DNA from: Planctomycetota bacterium
Lineage (GTDB): Bacteria > Planctomycetota > Phycisphaerae > WQYP01
Assembly: GCA_021798635.1 (NCBI GenBank)
Contig: JAJZGH010000123.1
Coordinates: forward strand, 1 to 13,769
Length of the DNA: 13,769 bases
Reading direction: 5' to 3'
The position numbers and the translations under genes are program-made. This document shows, in pieces, positions 1 through 8,625 of the stretch (positions within the stretch are counted from its first letter, which is position 1; each line of letters begins with the position of its first letter). The notes below the pieces were generated by a model. That model ran no database searches, was not told the DNA's origin, and worked only from the letters and a program-made list of their open reading frames with translations.

Positions 1-1394
1 ATATTTTCCACGCTTCGCGGCCGGGCGAGCAAAAGGAATGACCCGATGACCGATGCAAGCAAGCCTAGCGCGGCAGGCTCAGGTACCGCCGCAACATTTA
101 AACTAATAAGCCCTGCCGAATCGGTCAACTGATAGTTAAAGCCCGCCGGGCCGCTGACTGTCCAGGAACTTAAATCTGCGGAATTAGACAGGGCACCTGA
201 AAAACTCAGCAGGGAATAAATTCCCGCACCAAAATCAGCACCGGGTGTTATATCAATCGCTACGCCTGAGCCTAAAGTCACATCCGTGGTAATTATAAAG
301 CTGTTACCGCCGGTGCCGGCAACCACGTTAGGGACGTTGAGAATAAAATCCAGCTTACTGGAATTGGCAAGCGCTAAATTCTGAATTTGTAGCGTTCCGT
401 AGCCCCCATCACCCGGGGATAGAGCACCGGCCACGGTGACTGTATTGGAAACCGTGTCCAGCCATTGCATGGCCGGTCGGGGATTGCCATTGGCATAGAG
501 TAAATTGGCGTTGGGCTGCCACGTGTGGCCATACGCAAAGTCCCATAAGGTTACGCCTTGCACCATGGAATTGGTGTAAAAAATCGGGAACTGCGTTTGC
601 ATTTGTGTTAATTGAGCTTGGTCACTGGTTTGATTCAGGTCATATTCCGAAATATAAATGGGCAGATCAAGGGTATCGAGTTTATTGAGATTGCTTTGAA
701 TTGTTGCGCTGCTGACATTTTCCAAGCCATGCGCTTCCAGGCCAATACCGTCTATGAGGCCCTTGCTTTTCAGCACATTAATCAGACTCATATATTGCGC
801 TGTTTTCGTGGCGCTGGCTAAAATTCCATAGTCATTAATCAGCAACGTGGCATTGGGAAAATCAGTCCTTGCTAATTGATAGGCCTGGACCACCCATCCG
901 AATCCACCGTAGCTGGAGGAAGACGTGCCGCCGTCCGGCAAGCCTGAAGCGTAACTGGGCGAACCGTCCAGTGGTTCGTTGACGACATCCATAAGGTTTG
1001 GCGAGAACTCATTTGCATAAGCTGAGAACCATTTCTGTTCCGCCGTTGTGGCATTGACGGAATTTACCCAGTATGGCTGCTGCTGCGACCAGATCATGTT
1101 ATGCTGTTTAACCAACATACCGCGCTGTGCCGCAAGCGCGTACATGGCGCTAAGATTTGACCAGTTAAACGTTCCGGGCGACGGTTCCACACTGCCCCAT
1201 TTGCCGTCATTTTCCGGCGTAAGCTGCGTAAAAAATCCGCTGAAGGATGGATATGCGACTCCCTGCCAGGTTGTCCCTAGGAACGGCCGGCCGATGGCCG
1301 GCCCGACATCGGCGAGCGCCGGCGCGGTGGCCGCGCCGGCCGCAGCGCGGATCAATCGGCTGGCCCCTGCCGCACGAAGGTTTTCAGCAGCCAT
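1..1394 (-). CDS. GH10 endo-1,4-beta-xylanase with PEP-CTERM tail (3' end off window)
   Basis: Predicted to cut the beta-1,4-xylan backbone outside the cell or at its surface. The frame is open from the ATG at 1394 to the left edge (464 codons seen, no stop). GH10 hallmarks in order: TPENDGKW (59-66), KQHNMIWSQQQPYW (96-109), DVVNEP with the acid/base Glu140, IGLEAHG (217-223), ISEYDL with the nucleophile Glu250, and GVTLWDFAYGHTW (280-292). From about 319 a Gly/Leu-rich beta region resembles those before PEP-CTERM tails; VPEP (437-440), a hydrophobic helix and RPR follow, so the true stop should be only a few codons away. The start is supported by AGAGGAG about 8 nt upstream and an in-frame TAG at about -24. 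Oddly, the first 40 residues are Ala/Arg-rich with no recognisable Sec signal, although PEP-CTERM proteins are normally exported. The gene lies 89 bp behind the esterase gene and is probably co-transcribed with it. Family assignment is firm; export is uncertain. Confidence 0.9.
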   Translation of the reverse strand, partial: MAAENLRAAGASRLIRAAAGAATAPALADVGPAIGRPFLGTTWQGVAYPSFSGFFTQLTPENDGKWGSVEPSPGTFNWSNLSAMYALAAQRGMLVKQHNMIWSQQQPYWVNSVNATTAEQKWFSAYANEFSPNLMDVVNEPLDGSPSYASGLPDGGTSSSSYGGFGWVVQAYQLARTDFPNATLLINDYGILASATKTAQYMSLINVLKSKGLIDGIGLEAHGLENVSSATIQSNLNKLDTLDLPIYISEYDLNQTSDQAQLTQMQTQFPIFYTNSMVQGVTLWDFAYGHTWQPNANLLYANGNPRPAMQWLDTVSNTVTVAGALSPGDGGYGTLQIQNLALANSSKLDFILNVPNVVAGTGGNSFIITTDVTLGSGVAIDITPGADFGAGIYSLLSFSGALSNSADLSSWTVSGPAGFNYQLTDSAGLISLNVAAVPEPAALGLLASVIGSFLLLARPRSVEN

Positions 1395-1411
1395 CAGACG
1401 ACTCCTCTCAT
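1394..1411 (-). other. Five-codon upstream ORF overlapping the xylanase start
   Basis: An ATG at 1411 opens a five-codon frame (M-R-G-V-V) whose TGA overlaps the xylanase ATG as TGATG. The frame contains the AGAGGAG that would serve as the xylanase ribosome binding site. It could couple or tune translation, or be chance; no direct evidence that it is translated. Confidence 0.2.
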
Positions 1412-1417
1412 TGGTGT

Positions 1418-1442
1418 CCTATCCGAGTAACGGCCGGATTGC
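1418..1442. repeat. Degenerate copy of a dispersed palindromic element
   Basis: This stretch matches the left arm and loop of the inverted repeat at 12818-12872: TCCGAGTAA, then C or T, then GGCCGG, an optional G, and ATTGC (about 23 of 26 aligned positions against 12825-12850). The right arm here has decayed (AGTCCCGGAC for TTACTCGGAC), so only a weak hairpin remains. It sits about 40 bp past the esterase stop, in the gap before the xylanase gene. Confidence 0.5.
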
Positions 1443-1483
1443 CAGTCCCGGACTTCCGGTTTCACCGTCGTCTGGTTTCGGCA

Positions 1484-2887
1484 TTACTGGGCAACGCTTA
1501 GTGCATAGCGATGCACCTTCGGGCGGCTGGCGGAATATTCCCGTTTGACAATAATCGTTTCAAGATGATAGATCGCTTTAATGATCGCGCTGACGGCTGG
1601 CCCCGCAGCGGGATCATTTTCCGTGGTTACGGGCAAATTGGGCGGGTGGGGCTTGGTCCACCATGGATCGAAATTTTCCATCATCGTTTGCACTTCATAG
1701 CGCCCCACGCAATGCGCCTGGATTTCTTCCCAGACGATGTTGCTGACGTGATACGCCTGCTGAAGCATGGGCGTGAAATAGTCAGCCAAATTAATTCCCT
1801 TTGCCAACTGCGCTGATGAAAATGTTCCAATATCGCGGCCGTCAATTTTGAGATTGTATCGCGGTGCCGTCAGCCCTTTAACCGCAAGCGTTTCCTGGTC
1901 CAGTAACCGGGTAAATCCCGACAACTTGTTAATCAGCGCAGCCGCCGGATTGGTGTATTTGGGATTAGGTTGCGGCGTACGGAATAGCTCCCATGAGGGA
2001 AATTGAGGCCAATTTTCATGCAATCCAAGGACCGGCTCGGGCAAAGAGCCATCGCGTTGCGTCCAAGCGATGGCGGAAGCGGTTGCTTTCAAGTCGCTGA
2101 TACGGGTATTGACCGCACGTGCAACATGCGAAGTGGCGGCGTTAATATCCACCCTAGTCACCGTCGCCGGCGCGCCCCAGGCCTTCAGCAGCGCCAAGGC
2201 CATCATCATTTGACCGGCGGCGCTGGGATGAATGCGGCCGGGGAAAAACTGCTTTGCCAGAGTCGGATTTATTTTTTCCGCCTCTTGGAGCACCTTGACC
2301 ATCGGGGCGTTGAAATCAACGAACATTAAGTGGTTCCGCCGCGCCAGCCGCTTTACGAATTGGCAGTACCGTATCAGTACCGCGTTATATCCGCCGGGAA
2401 ATTTCGGCTTATGTGTAATATCATCATAGGGCGTCGTTCCCAGTAGAACAATGCGCACGCCCGGCAAGTGCCGCTTGAGTTGGCGTATAATGTGCTCATA
2501 TCCGGTTTTATAAGTGTTGAAAATTTTCTTGTTAAATGGCTTATACGCGGCGTCATTCATGCCCAGCATGATCGTGACCACATTGGGTTTGAACGCAAAT
2601 ACATCCCGCTTGAGCCGCAGGTCCACCGGGCCGGCCCAGCCGCCGCGTACGGTATCGCCGCCCACACCGGAATCAATAAAGCGCACGTGCAGCTTTGGAA
2701 ATCTGGTATGTACATACGTTTCAATCTCGGCGCAATAGAACCGCTGATCGGTGATGCTGTCACCATAAAAGCAGACACGGTCGCCGTTTTTCAGAAAAAA
2801 GTGGGATGGCTCCGGCGCTGCCGAGGCCCGCGCCATCCCCATCAATCCAAGACATAACAGGAATACCAACCCCAAGCGTTGCGTCAT
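1484..2887 (-). CDS. Secreted SGNH/GDSL hydrolase, probable acetyl xylan/carbohydrate esterase
   Basis: Predicted to remove acetyl groups from hemicellulose. The start is placed at 2887: a Sec signal follows at once (MTQRLGLVFLLCLGLMGMAR, then ASAAPEP), GGAG lies 7-8 nt upstream, and the shared promoter is 77 bp upstream. A longer open frame reaches 3142, but it would translate through that promoter and has no signal peptide. SGNH blocks: YGDSIT with the nucleophile Ser44, SGVGGDTVRGG (73-83), MLGMND with Asn111, and GRIHPSAAG with His220. The Asp usually three residues before that His is Gly217 here, which is unusual. The catalytic domain ends near 240; the remaining ~225 residues, rich in Trp and Pro, I do not recognise. 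At 467 residues the protein is about twice a minimal SGNH domain. It is first in a probable unit with the GH10 gene. The esterase fold is well supported; the acetyl-xylan substrate is inferred from neighbours. Confidence 0.85.
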   Translation of the reverse strand: MTQRLGLVFLLCLGLMGMARASAAPEPSHFFLKNGDRVCFYGDSITDQRFYCAEIETYVHTRFPKLHVRFIDSGVGGDTVRGGWAGPVDLRLKRDVFAFKPNVVTIMLGMNDAAYKPFNKKIFNTYKTGYEHIIRQLKRHLPGVRIVLLGTTPYDDITHKPKFPGGYNAVLIRYCQFVKRLARRNHLMFVDFNAPMVKVLQEAEKINPTLAKQFFPGRIHPSAAGQMMMALALLKAWGAPATVTRVDINAATSHVARAVNTRISDLKATASAIAWTQRDGSLPEPVLGLHENWPQFPSWELFRTPQPNPKYTNPAAALINKLSGFTRLLDQETLAVKGLTAPRYNLKIDGRDIGTFSSAQLAKGINLADYFTPMLQQAYHVSNIVWEEIQAHCVGRYEVQTMMENFDPWWTKPHPPNLPVTTENDPAAGPAVSAIIKAIYHLETIIVKREYSASRPKVHRYALSVAQ

Positions 2888-2963
2888 ATGTGGTCTCCGG
2901 AAATACGCCGCCGTTAAAACAGTTGCACCAATCCATCCCCGGCAAAATGCGGGACATATGCGG

Positions 2964-3029
2964 ACTATAAAACAGTGGGCCAAATCCGGCAAGGACAATA
3001 TCTGCCAAAATGTAGTCGTTTTATGAAAT
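2964..3029 (-). promoter_or_regulatory. Shared promoter/operator module, esterase copy
   Basis: On the minus strand, -35 TTGCCG (2992-2987), a 17-bp spacer and -10 TATAGT (2969-2964) form a good sigma-70-type promoter, giving a leader of about 70 nt. Positions 2983-3029 match 8645-8691 at 45 of 47 bases. The conserved block continues about 37 bp upstream of the -35 (ATTTCATAAAACG, CTACATTTTGGCAGATATTG), as expected for an activator or repressor site. Sequence downstream of the -10 is not conserved between copies. Confidence 0.75.
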
Positions 3030-3060
3030 ACCCCCGAACCCCGAAAGACGCTACGGGATC

Positions 3061-3099
3061 GACGGGGGCGGCTGCCCGCTTCGGTGGCATCCGCCCGTC
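3061..3099 (-). terminator. Strong GC-rich hairpin after the GH31 gene
   Basis: GGGCGG (3066-3071) pairs with CCGCCC (3091-3096); inside it, after a one-base mismatch, TGCC (3073-3076) pairs with GGCA (3086-3089) around a 9-nt loop. GAC and GTC extend the stem outside a two-base bulge. It lies between the GH31 stop and the next promoter, fitting a transcript end, but no T-run follows on the minus strand, so intrinsic termination is uncertain. It could also be a repeat element. Confidence 0.4.
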
Positions 3100-3131
3100 C
3101 CCCAAAAGGCCAACCGATACCGCACCTCCGG

Positions 3132-6062
3132 TCACAGTGCAAGCTTTACCGCAGCGCCGGTATACGTGATCACTTTATCCGGGGAGGTTGCCGGGGCCAA
3201 CCCGCCGCCGTGGCCCGGCTTTACTAGCACAATATGAAACGTGCGTTGTTTGAGCATTCCCGGAAACTGTCCGTGCCGCCGGCTGATGTGCAGTTCACTC
3301 GCGTGATCCAGCCACTGGAAATCAATGGTTGCGTGGACGCCGCGCTCATAGTTATACGAATCATTTTCATCTTCATAAAGCGTGAACTTCCCATCCGCAC
3401 CGGGATAAATTCGGATTTCCAAGGGGTCGGCCGGCTGGGCCGCATACTGCACCACCGGCCCGAGCGGCACAATGGATCCGCTGCGGATAAATAGCGGCAT
3501 GGACTCCAGTTCCGCGGCAGCATGAATATGCGTGTGACCGCTGTGGCTTTCACCGGTCCAGAAATCAAACCAGTTGCAGCCTGCGGGCAGATACACGTCG
3601 CGGGCTTTGGCCCCCGCTTCCAGCACCGGGCTTACCAGAACCGCTGGGCCGAACATGAACTGATCACCAATGTCATGCACGGCCGGGTCGGTGCGGAAAT
3701 CCATAATCAATCCGCGCAACATCGTGTATCCCTGATGCGTTACCATCCAGGAGACGCTGTAAATATAAGGTAGCAGCCGGTAACGCAGGTGATCAAACTT
3801 CACCAGCATGGGCATGATTTTCGGCCCGAATCGCCACATTTCCTTGGGGTAATTGGTGCCATGCACACGGAAGAGCGGGCAAAACGTTCCAAACTGGAAC
3901 CAGCGGACAAACAACTCCTGATAGGCCGGGTCCTGGGGTGACTGATGGATGAAAAAACCGCCAATATCGGTGTTCCAATAGGGGATGCCGCTAAGGGCAA
4001 AGTTAATGCCACCGGCGATCTGCGCGCGCAGCACCTCCCAGGTGCCCTGCGTATCACCAGACCAGGTAATGGCACTGTTGCGCTGTTGTCCGGCCCAGGC
4101 GGAACGCGTAAGAATCATGACGCGCTTTTGTGACGTTGTGGCACGCTGGCCGTCATAAACTGCTTTGGTGTGCATCAGCGGATAAGCGTTGTAAACAAAT
4201 GCACCCCAGCCCATGTAGGTTTTAATATCCGCAAATTGTCCCCAGTCGCCGCCAAGTTCCGGCTCGGAGGCATCCAGCCACCAAGCGTCCACCCCAAGCG
4301 AAAAAAGTTGAGTTTTAAGATTATGCCAATACAGTTTGCGGCCCAGCGGATTAAATGGGTCGTAATAACTGCTCGCAGGATTCCAGGCGGCCCCGCCGCC
4401 GGTGAGGGGATACAGCACGCCGGCTTTTTTCATTTCCGCATAATTGGCTGATCCGGGGGCAAATTTAGCCCACACGCTGATCATGAAATGCAGGTGTTCC
4501 TTATGAAGGGCGGCGATCATATCGCCCGGATTCGGATAGCGGACCGGATCAAATTTATTGGAACCCCATGGGTAAGGCACCCAGTAATACCAGTCCTGAA
4601 TAATGCCATCCATCGGGATATGCATGGACCGATATTCCGCAGCCACACCCAGCACCTGAAGCTGGGTGTTGTAATGTTCCTTGGATTGCCAGAACCCCCA
4701 TACCCATTTGCCCATCATGGGCGCGGGGCCGCTAATGTCCCGCCAAGCGGCAATTACATCATCAAGTTCCGGGCCGCGAATCACGTAGTAGTCAATCCAG
4801 TTGCCCACGGCAGACTGCCAGATCAGCTTCTCAGGGGTGCCATTTTTCGGCGGTGTCCGCCAGCGAAGCTGAAAGGCAGCCGGCCCGCCCTGCTGAAAAT
4901 ATTCGATTTTAATGCTGTATTTTTTTCCTGCTTCCAGGTGTATCCGCCCCGTGGATTCCGTTGCGGCCTGCGTGCGCCAATCATTAATGATCTGCCGGCC
5001 ATTGATCCACAGGCGTGCCCCATCATCGCTGGTGGTGGAAAAAATATACGCACCGGTTGTTGGCGCAAGAATTTCACCTTGCCAGCGAATGGAAAAATGA
5101 TCGGCCCCGATTCCCTTCACCGGTCCATGCGTCCAGTTGGTCAGAGAATTGAAATCAAAGCTGGAATCCACTCGCGTCGCCTTAAGCGTTTGAAAATCAG
5201 TTCCCGCGTAATATTCACCAGTCAGGCCGCCCGGATTGCCGGAAGCATCAAACAAATTGTCCACCGGAATGGGTGTCCCTGCGGCAACACCCGCGCTGAC
5301 GTCTGTAATGGCGGGGTTATCCCAAAAGATGCCATAACCGCGACTGGAGAGCAAAACCGGAATAGCCACGTGGCGATTTTTCTGCATCAACTGCACGGAT
5401 TTACCGTGATAATTCATGACGCCCTGCTGATGCTGGCCCAGGCCGTACAGGGCTTCGTCCGCGTGCAGTGTAAATTCCTGTCGCACTTGGCAGGTGGGCA
5501 CATCCTTAAAGGTAATTGGCTGCATGAATTTTCCGCCGGCGGGATTTTCCGCCAAAAACGGCTTTCCCTCCGCGTCCACGAATTCAACAGCGCCCGTGCG
5601 GCGGTTTACCCGCGCCGCAAGATGCGCTGTGGAAACTTCCACGTACCGGACGGATTCATGGAGTTGCCAGGCCACGGCCGCCGGCGCGGCAATGACCGCC
5701 AGGCTTTCATGCTGCTCCTGGCCCGCGCCCAGCGGCGAATAAAGCACGCGGATCACACGATCGGTATAAACAATCAGACGAAGGCAGCCGATGGTAAGCG
5801 TCAGTTCCGCGCCATTGGCCAGGCGTTTGACGGCGGTTACCGCTGCAGCTCCATGCACCGTGGGAAAGGGTTGACCGGATTGCGATACCGTTGCCGCTTC
5901 CAAAGGAATGCCACTGATAGCGAGCGCGCCTGCGGCCGCAATTGCTCCGGAATATTTAAGCATATCACGGCGCGTTGCAACGGCCCCGGCATCAGAGGGT
6001 GGAAGTTCCGTACCTGTGGCTGTGGCAACGGGACCAACCGCGGAAATGCTTTGGCGCGTCAT
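3132..6062 (-). CDS. GH31 alpha-xylosidase-like enzyme with PA14 insertion and Tat signal
   Basis: Predicted exo-acting hydrolase releasing alpha-xylose (or alpha-glucose) from oligosaccharides. Layout of the 976 residues: N-terminal region with twin arginine at 31-32 (RRDMLK plus a hydrophobic Ala-rich stretch), pointing to folded export by Tat; N-terminal beta-sandwich (about 70-265); a PA14 domain at about 278-405 (GEYYAG, FSIRWQGEI, TSDDGARLWINGRQIINDW, RWRTPP); the catalytic barrel with nucleophile Asp597 in WWLDASEPE and acid/base Asp670 in TWSGD; and C-terminal beta domains from about 785. A PA14 insertion at this place is known from the Cellvibrio alpha-xylosidase Xyl31A, so I favour alpha-xylosidase over alpha-glucosidase. 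GGGAG lies about 6 nt before the ATG. It starts 62 bp after the GH51 stop with no promoter seen between, so probably one transcript. A 538-codon open frame on the opposite strand is a shadow. Confidence 0.92.
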   Translation of the reverse strand: MTRQSISAVGPVATATGTELPPSDAGAVATRRDMLKYSGAIAAAGALAISGIPLEAATVSQSGQPFPTVHGAAAVTAVKRLANGAELTLTIGCLRLIVYTDRVIRVLYSPLGAGQEQHESLAVIAAPAAVAWQLHESVRYVEVSTAHLAARVNRRTGAVEFVDAEGKPFLAENPAGGKFMQPITFKDVPTCQVRQEFTLHADEALYGLGQHQQGVMNYHGKSVQLMQKNRHVAIPVLLSSRGYGIFWDNPAITDVSAGVAAGTPIPVDNLFDASGNPGGLTGEYYAGTDFQTLKATRVDSSFDFNSLTNWTHGPVKGIGADHFSIRWQGEILAPTTGAYIFSTTSDDGARLWINGRQIINDWRTQAATESTGRIHLEAGKKYSIKIEYFQQGGPAAFQLRWRTPPKNGTPEKLIWQSAVGNWIDYYVIRGPELDDVIAAWRDISGPAPMMGKWVWGFWQSKEHYNTQLQVLGVAAEYRSMHIPMDGIIQDWYYWVPYPWGSNKFDPVRYPNPGDMIAALHKEHLHFMISVWAKFAPGSANYAEMKKAGVLYPLTGGGAAWNPASSYYDPFNPLGRKLYWHNLKTQLFSLGVDAWWLDASEPELGGDWGQFADIKTYMGWGAFVYNAYPLMHTKAVYDGQRATTSQKRVMILTRSAWAGQQRNSAITWSGDTQGTWEVLRAQIAGGINFALSGIPYWNTDIGGFFIHQSPQDPAYQELFVRWFQFGTFCPLFRVHGTNYPKEMWRFGPKIMPMLVKFDHLRYRLLPYIYSVSWMVTHQGYTMLRGLIMDFRTDPAVHDIGDQFMFGPAVLVSPVLEAGAKARDVYLPAGCNWFDFWTGESHSGHTHIHAAAELESMPLFIRSGSIVPLGPVVQYAAQPADPLEIRIYPGADGKFTLYEDENDSYNYERGVHATIDFQWLDHASELHISRRHGQFPGMLKQRTFHIVLVKPGHGGGLAPATSPDKVITYTGAAVKLAL

Positions 6063-6124
6063 GAAGTTCTCCCAAATTTAATTCGCCGGTCAGTGATGCA
6101 ATGAAATAAACGCCGCCATTACAT

Positions 6125-8575
6125 CTATTTTCCGGCACGCCGCATGGTCACAATTGTCGCCGAATGTCCGGCAACCGTAAAGGTTACCTGCTGACCGCTT
6201 ACCGCAATTTTCAGCGGCTCGGGAGCAATTCTGGCGGGATGATGCATTGTGTTGGCAACACGATCCGAAGAGGGTGCCACCGTTCCGGCATGAACCGCGC
6301 CCAGGGGGAATCCCTTGCCCATTGCCAGGGTCAGATGCATCGGGAGATCGGTCAGATTCACCGCTTTGTAATAGGCGGTCTGGTGGTTGGCGGAAACCGT
6401 GGCGTCCGCCTCAAGGCCTTTCACGGCCGTCGCGGCGACGCGGTATTTTGCAAAATGATCGCGCCAGAATTTCATGACAACATAATTAGGTGCGGGGAAC
6501 CAGGAACGTCGGCTGAAATTAATCAAGGCGTTGTTCCAATCCTTTTTGTTTTGCCCCACCCATCGCAGGAAAAGCGCCGGTGAGGCCATGCCCACCACGG
6601 AACCCTGCCGCTCGAAGCCGGTGAGGATCATCCCGGCAAAGATTCCCGTTCTCCAGTCAATGGTCATTTCATTCCATTCGGATACGAACATTTTGATTTT
6701 AGGATTGGCGGATTTCCGGATTATGTTGCCTGTTTTACGGATGAAATTCAGGTAGTCTCTCGCGCCGTTGATGTAATAGGGCGGCCAGACGTACTGGTGA
6801 ATGCTCAGATAGTTAAAATAACGCGCATCGGCGTTGATGATTTCGCGGTTCCATTTCAGATTGAGACCACCGCTGCCGCAGGCGATAATCCGAATTCTGG
6901 GATCAATCTTTTTCAGTGCTGTGGTAAATTCAACGAGAGCCTTGATGTATTGCGGAGCCTTATAGGTGAACCATACCTCATTGCCGACTTCCCAGTATTT
7001 GACGTTATACGGCTTGGGATGGCCGTATTTGGCCCGTAGCGCTCCCCATTTATTGGTAACCGGGCTGTTGCAATATTCCAGCCATCGGCATGCCTGTCGA
7101 ATGAAATGTTCCCGCATCTTCTTACTGGCATTACTGGGACCGGTATCGAAGCATATTTCCGGGGACGCGCCAACGAGACGACAGTAGTGGATATATTCAT
7201 CGGTGCCAAAATCGTTGGGATCATCATCGTTCCAGGCATTACGCTCGGAGACACGGTCAACATCCGGCCCAATGCCATGCATCCATTGATATCCGTCGGT
7301 ATAGCCCCCACCGGGCCAGCGAATGAGCGTGGGCTTAAGAGCCTTGATCGCCGCCAAAACGTCCGGCCGAAATCCCCCGTTATTTATCGCACGCTGGGAC
7401 ATCAGCGACACTTCATCCACATACGCTGTCCCAGAGCCACTTAGACCAATCTGCAGTGTCGCTCGTTTGAAAGCCTTGGCGACGCTGAAGGAAAATGCAA
7501 CCCGGCCCCAATCAGGTGTGACCGTCGCGATGTTTTTTTGATATAGAACCTTGTTGCCCGCTACCATCCGGAGCACAACGCCCTGGGGTGCCGCTCCGCG
7601 GAGCCATAACGACCCGCGATACTCTCCTGCGTATCTCAGGCAGACATCGCTTTGTTGCACCCCCGTGGGACTTCCGGTCGAAACAATCTTGACGCATCGC
7701 TCGCTGTTGCGCGGGTCTTGCTCTGTGGGGGCAACACGACCCCTTCCATAAGTCGACCAGAAACGCACGTTAAAGGGTGGCGCTTTTACAACCTTAACTT
7801 TTGGCACCCCGCTGAAAAGGGTTTTTCCCCCGGCAATCGTGGTGATGCGGATATGCTTGAACGCCGCCTGTGTCTGCCATGTGCCGATACCGACCTTTCC
7901 CTGAAACTTTGAACCGCCATGCAGCGATTGATCAAAGACTTTCTTGCCGTTCACCCATGCCTGTACGTGCGGCCCATGGCAACGGAGGCGAATGTGATAC
8001 CAGACGCCGGTTTTGATATGAATCGTCGGCTGGGATACCACCACCCCCGGAATGTTATTTCCCCGTGACCGCTGGATGGCATCCTGGGTATCACGCCATC
8101 CTCCCAGATTCAGCCAGAGAAAGTGCTTGGCATTGCGGTCATAGAACAGTATAAGAAAACCCTCCTGGCCGCTGATCTTTTTTGCGTCCAATGACACCTC
8201 GTAATTCGACCAGCCAGCCTGGCCGAAGGTCTTGACCACGCCAGAGCCGCCCCCAAGTTGTCTGATCTGGCTTCCGCTGGCCACCCAGTACCTGCCGCCC
8301 CCGCCGACTCCCTGCTCAAAGCTAGGATTCCAGATAAGTTGTCCCCATACGCCGTTATCGGCGGAGTGATAGATGTGTTCAAGAAACTGGCCATAGACTT
8401 TAGGATCAATCGTGTTGCGTACCTGTCCCGGGTGGATCTGCACGACTTGCGTCCTGGTTGCTGCATCGGCTTCGGGCGATTGCAAGAAACCGCATACCAC
8501 CAGCGCCAGACTACAAAATAGAGCAACCCAGCCTTGGAGGCGTGTGCAAGATTCTTTGATACGCTGTTCAAACAT
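6125..8575 (-). CDS. GH51 alpha-L-arabinofuranosidase with two domains inserted in the barrel
   Basis: Predicted to release arabinose side chains from arabinoxylan or arabinan; secreted (hydrophobic Sec segment 15-31, likely cleavage near 39). The first barrel strand is VYGQFLEHIYHSADNGVWG (60-78) with LIWNPSFE (80-87). Then come about 300 residues of inserted material: a LamG/DUF1080-like sandwich (about 95-250, with GWSNYEVSLDAK and VWYHIRLRCHGPHVQAWVNG) and a CBM4_9-like region (about 265-392, with GEYRGSLWLRG and AYVDEVSLM). The barrel resumes at IRWPGGGYTDGY (418-429). Acid/base Glu533 is in YWEVGNE and nucleophile Glu633 in MFVSEWNE. At 816 residues it is much longer than a plain GH51 (about 500). 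AGGAG sits about 8 nt before the ATG. It has its own copy of the shared promoter module and is followed 62 bp later by GH31. Confidence 0.93.
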   Translation of the reverse strand: MFEQRIKESCTRLQGWVALFCSLALVVCGFLQSPEADAATRTQVVQIHPGQVRNTIDPKVYGQFLEHIYHSADNGVWGQLIWNPSFEQGVGGGGRYWVASGSQIRQLGGGSGVVKTFGQAGWSNYEVSLDAKKISGQEGFLILFYDRNAKHFLWLNLGGWRDTQDAIQRSRGNNIPGVVVSQPTIHIKTGVWYHIRLRCHGPHVQAWVNGKKVFDQSLHGGSKFQGKVGIGTWQTQAAFKHIRITTIAGGKTLFSGVPKVKVVKAPPFNVRFWSTYGRGRVAPTEQDPRNSERCVKIVSTGSPTGVQQSDVCLRYAGEYRGSLWLRGAAPQGVVLRMVAGNKVLYQKNIATVTPDWGRVAFSFSVAKAFKRATLQIGLSGSGTAYVDEVSLMSQRAINNGGFRPDVLAAIKALKPTLIRWPGGGYTDGYQWMHGIGPDVDRVSERNAWNDDDPNDFGTDEYIHYCRLVGASPEICFDTGPSNASKKMREHFIRQACRWLEYCNSPVTNKWGALRAKYGHPKPYNVKYWEVGNEVWFTYKAPQYIKALVEFTTALKKIDPRIRIIACGSGGLNLKWNREIINADARYFNYLSIHQYVWPPYYINGARDYLNFIRKTGNIIRKSANPKIKMFVSEWNEMTIDWRTGIFAGMILTGFERQGSVVGMASPALFLRWVGQNKKDWNNALINFSRRSWFPAPNYVVMKFWRDHFAKYRVAATAVKGLEADATVSANHQTAYYKAVNLTDLPMHLTLAMGKGFPLGAVHAGTVAPSSDRVANTMHHPARIAPEPLKIAVSGQQVTFTVAGHSATIVTMRRAGK

Positions 8576-8625
8576 CGGGGATTCTCCTGTTGATGAGCAA
8601 GTCTCATTAAGATTAACTGATCCGA

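Noticed and set aside
1048..1548. 166-codon plus-strand frame
   Set aside because: Lies opposite the GH10 gene and the end of the esterase gene; low-complexity Ala/Arg/Pro product from GC-rich DNA.
2760..3008. Small minus-strand frames starting MADI... at both promoter copies (also 8110-8670)
   Set aside because: They look alike only because the 47-bp regulatory block is duplicated; similarity stops within 15 codons, and the rest overlaps real genes in other frames.
2888..3142. 85-residue N-terminal extension of the esterase
   Set aside because: It would run through the shared promoter and lacks similarity to anything; a normal signal peptide and ribosome site occur at 2887.
4488..6104. 538-codon open frame on the plus strand
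   Set aside because: Exact antisense of the GH31 gene, which has full motifs, signal and ribosome site. The antisense product shows no family motif.
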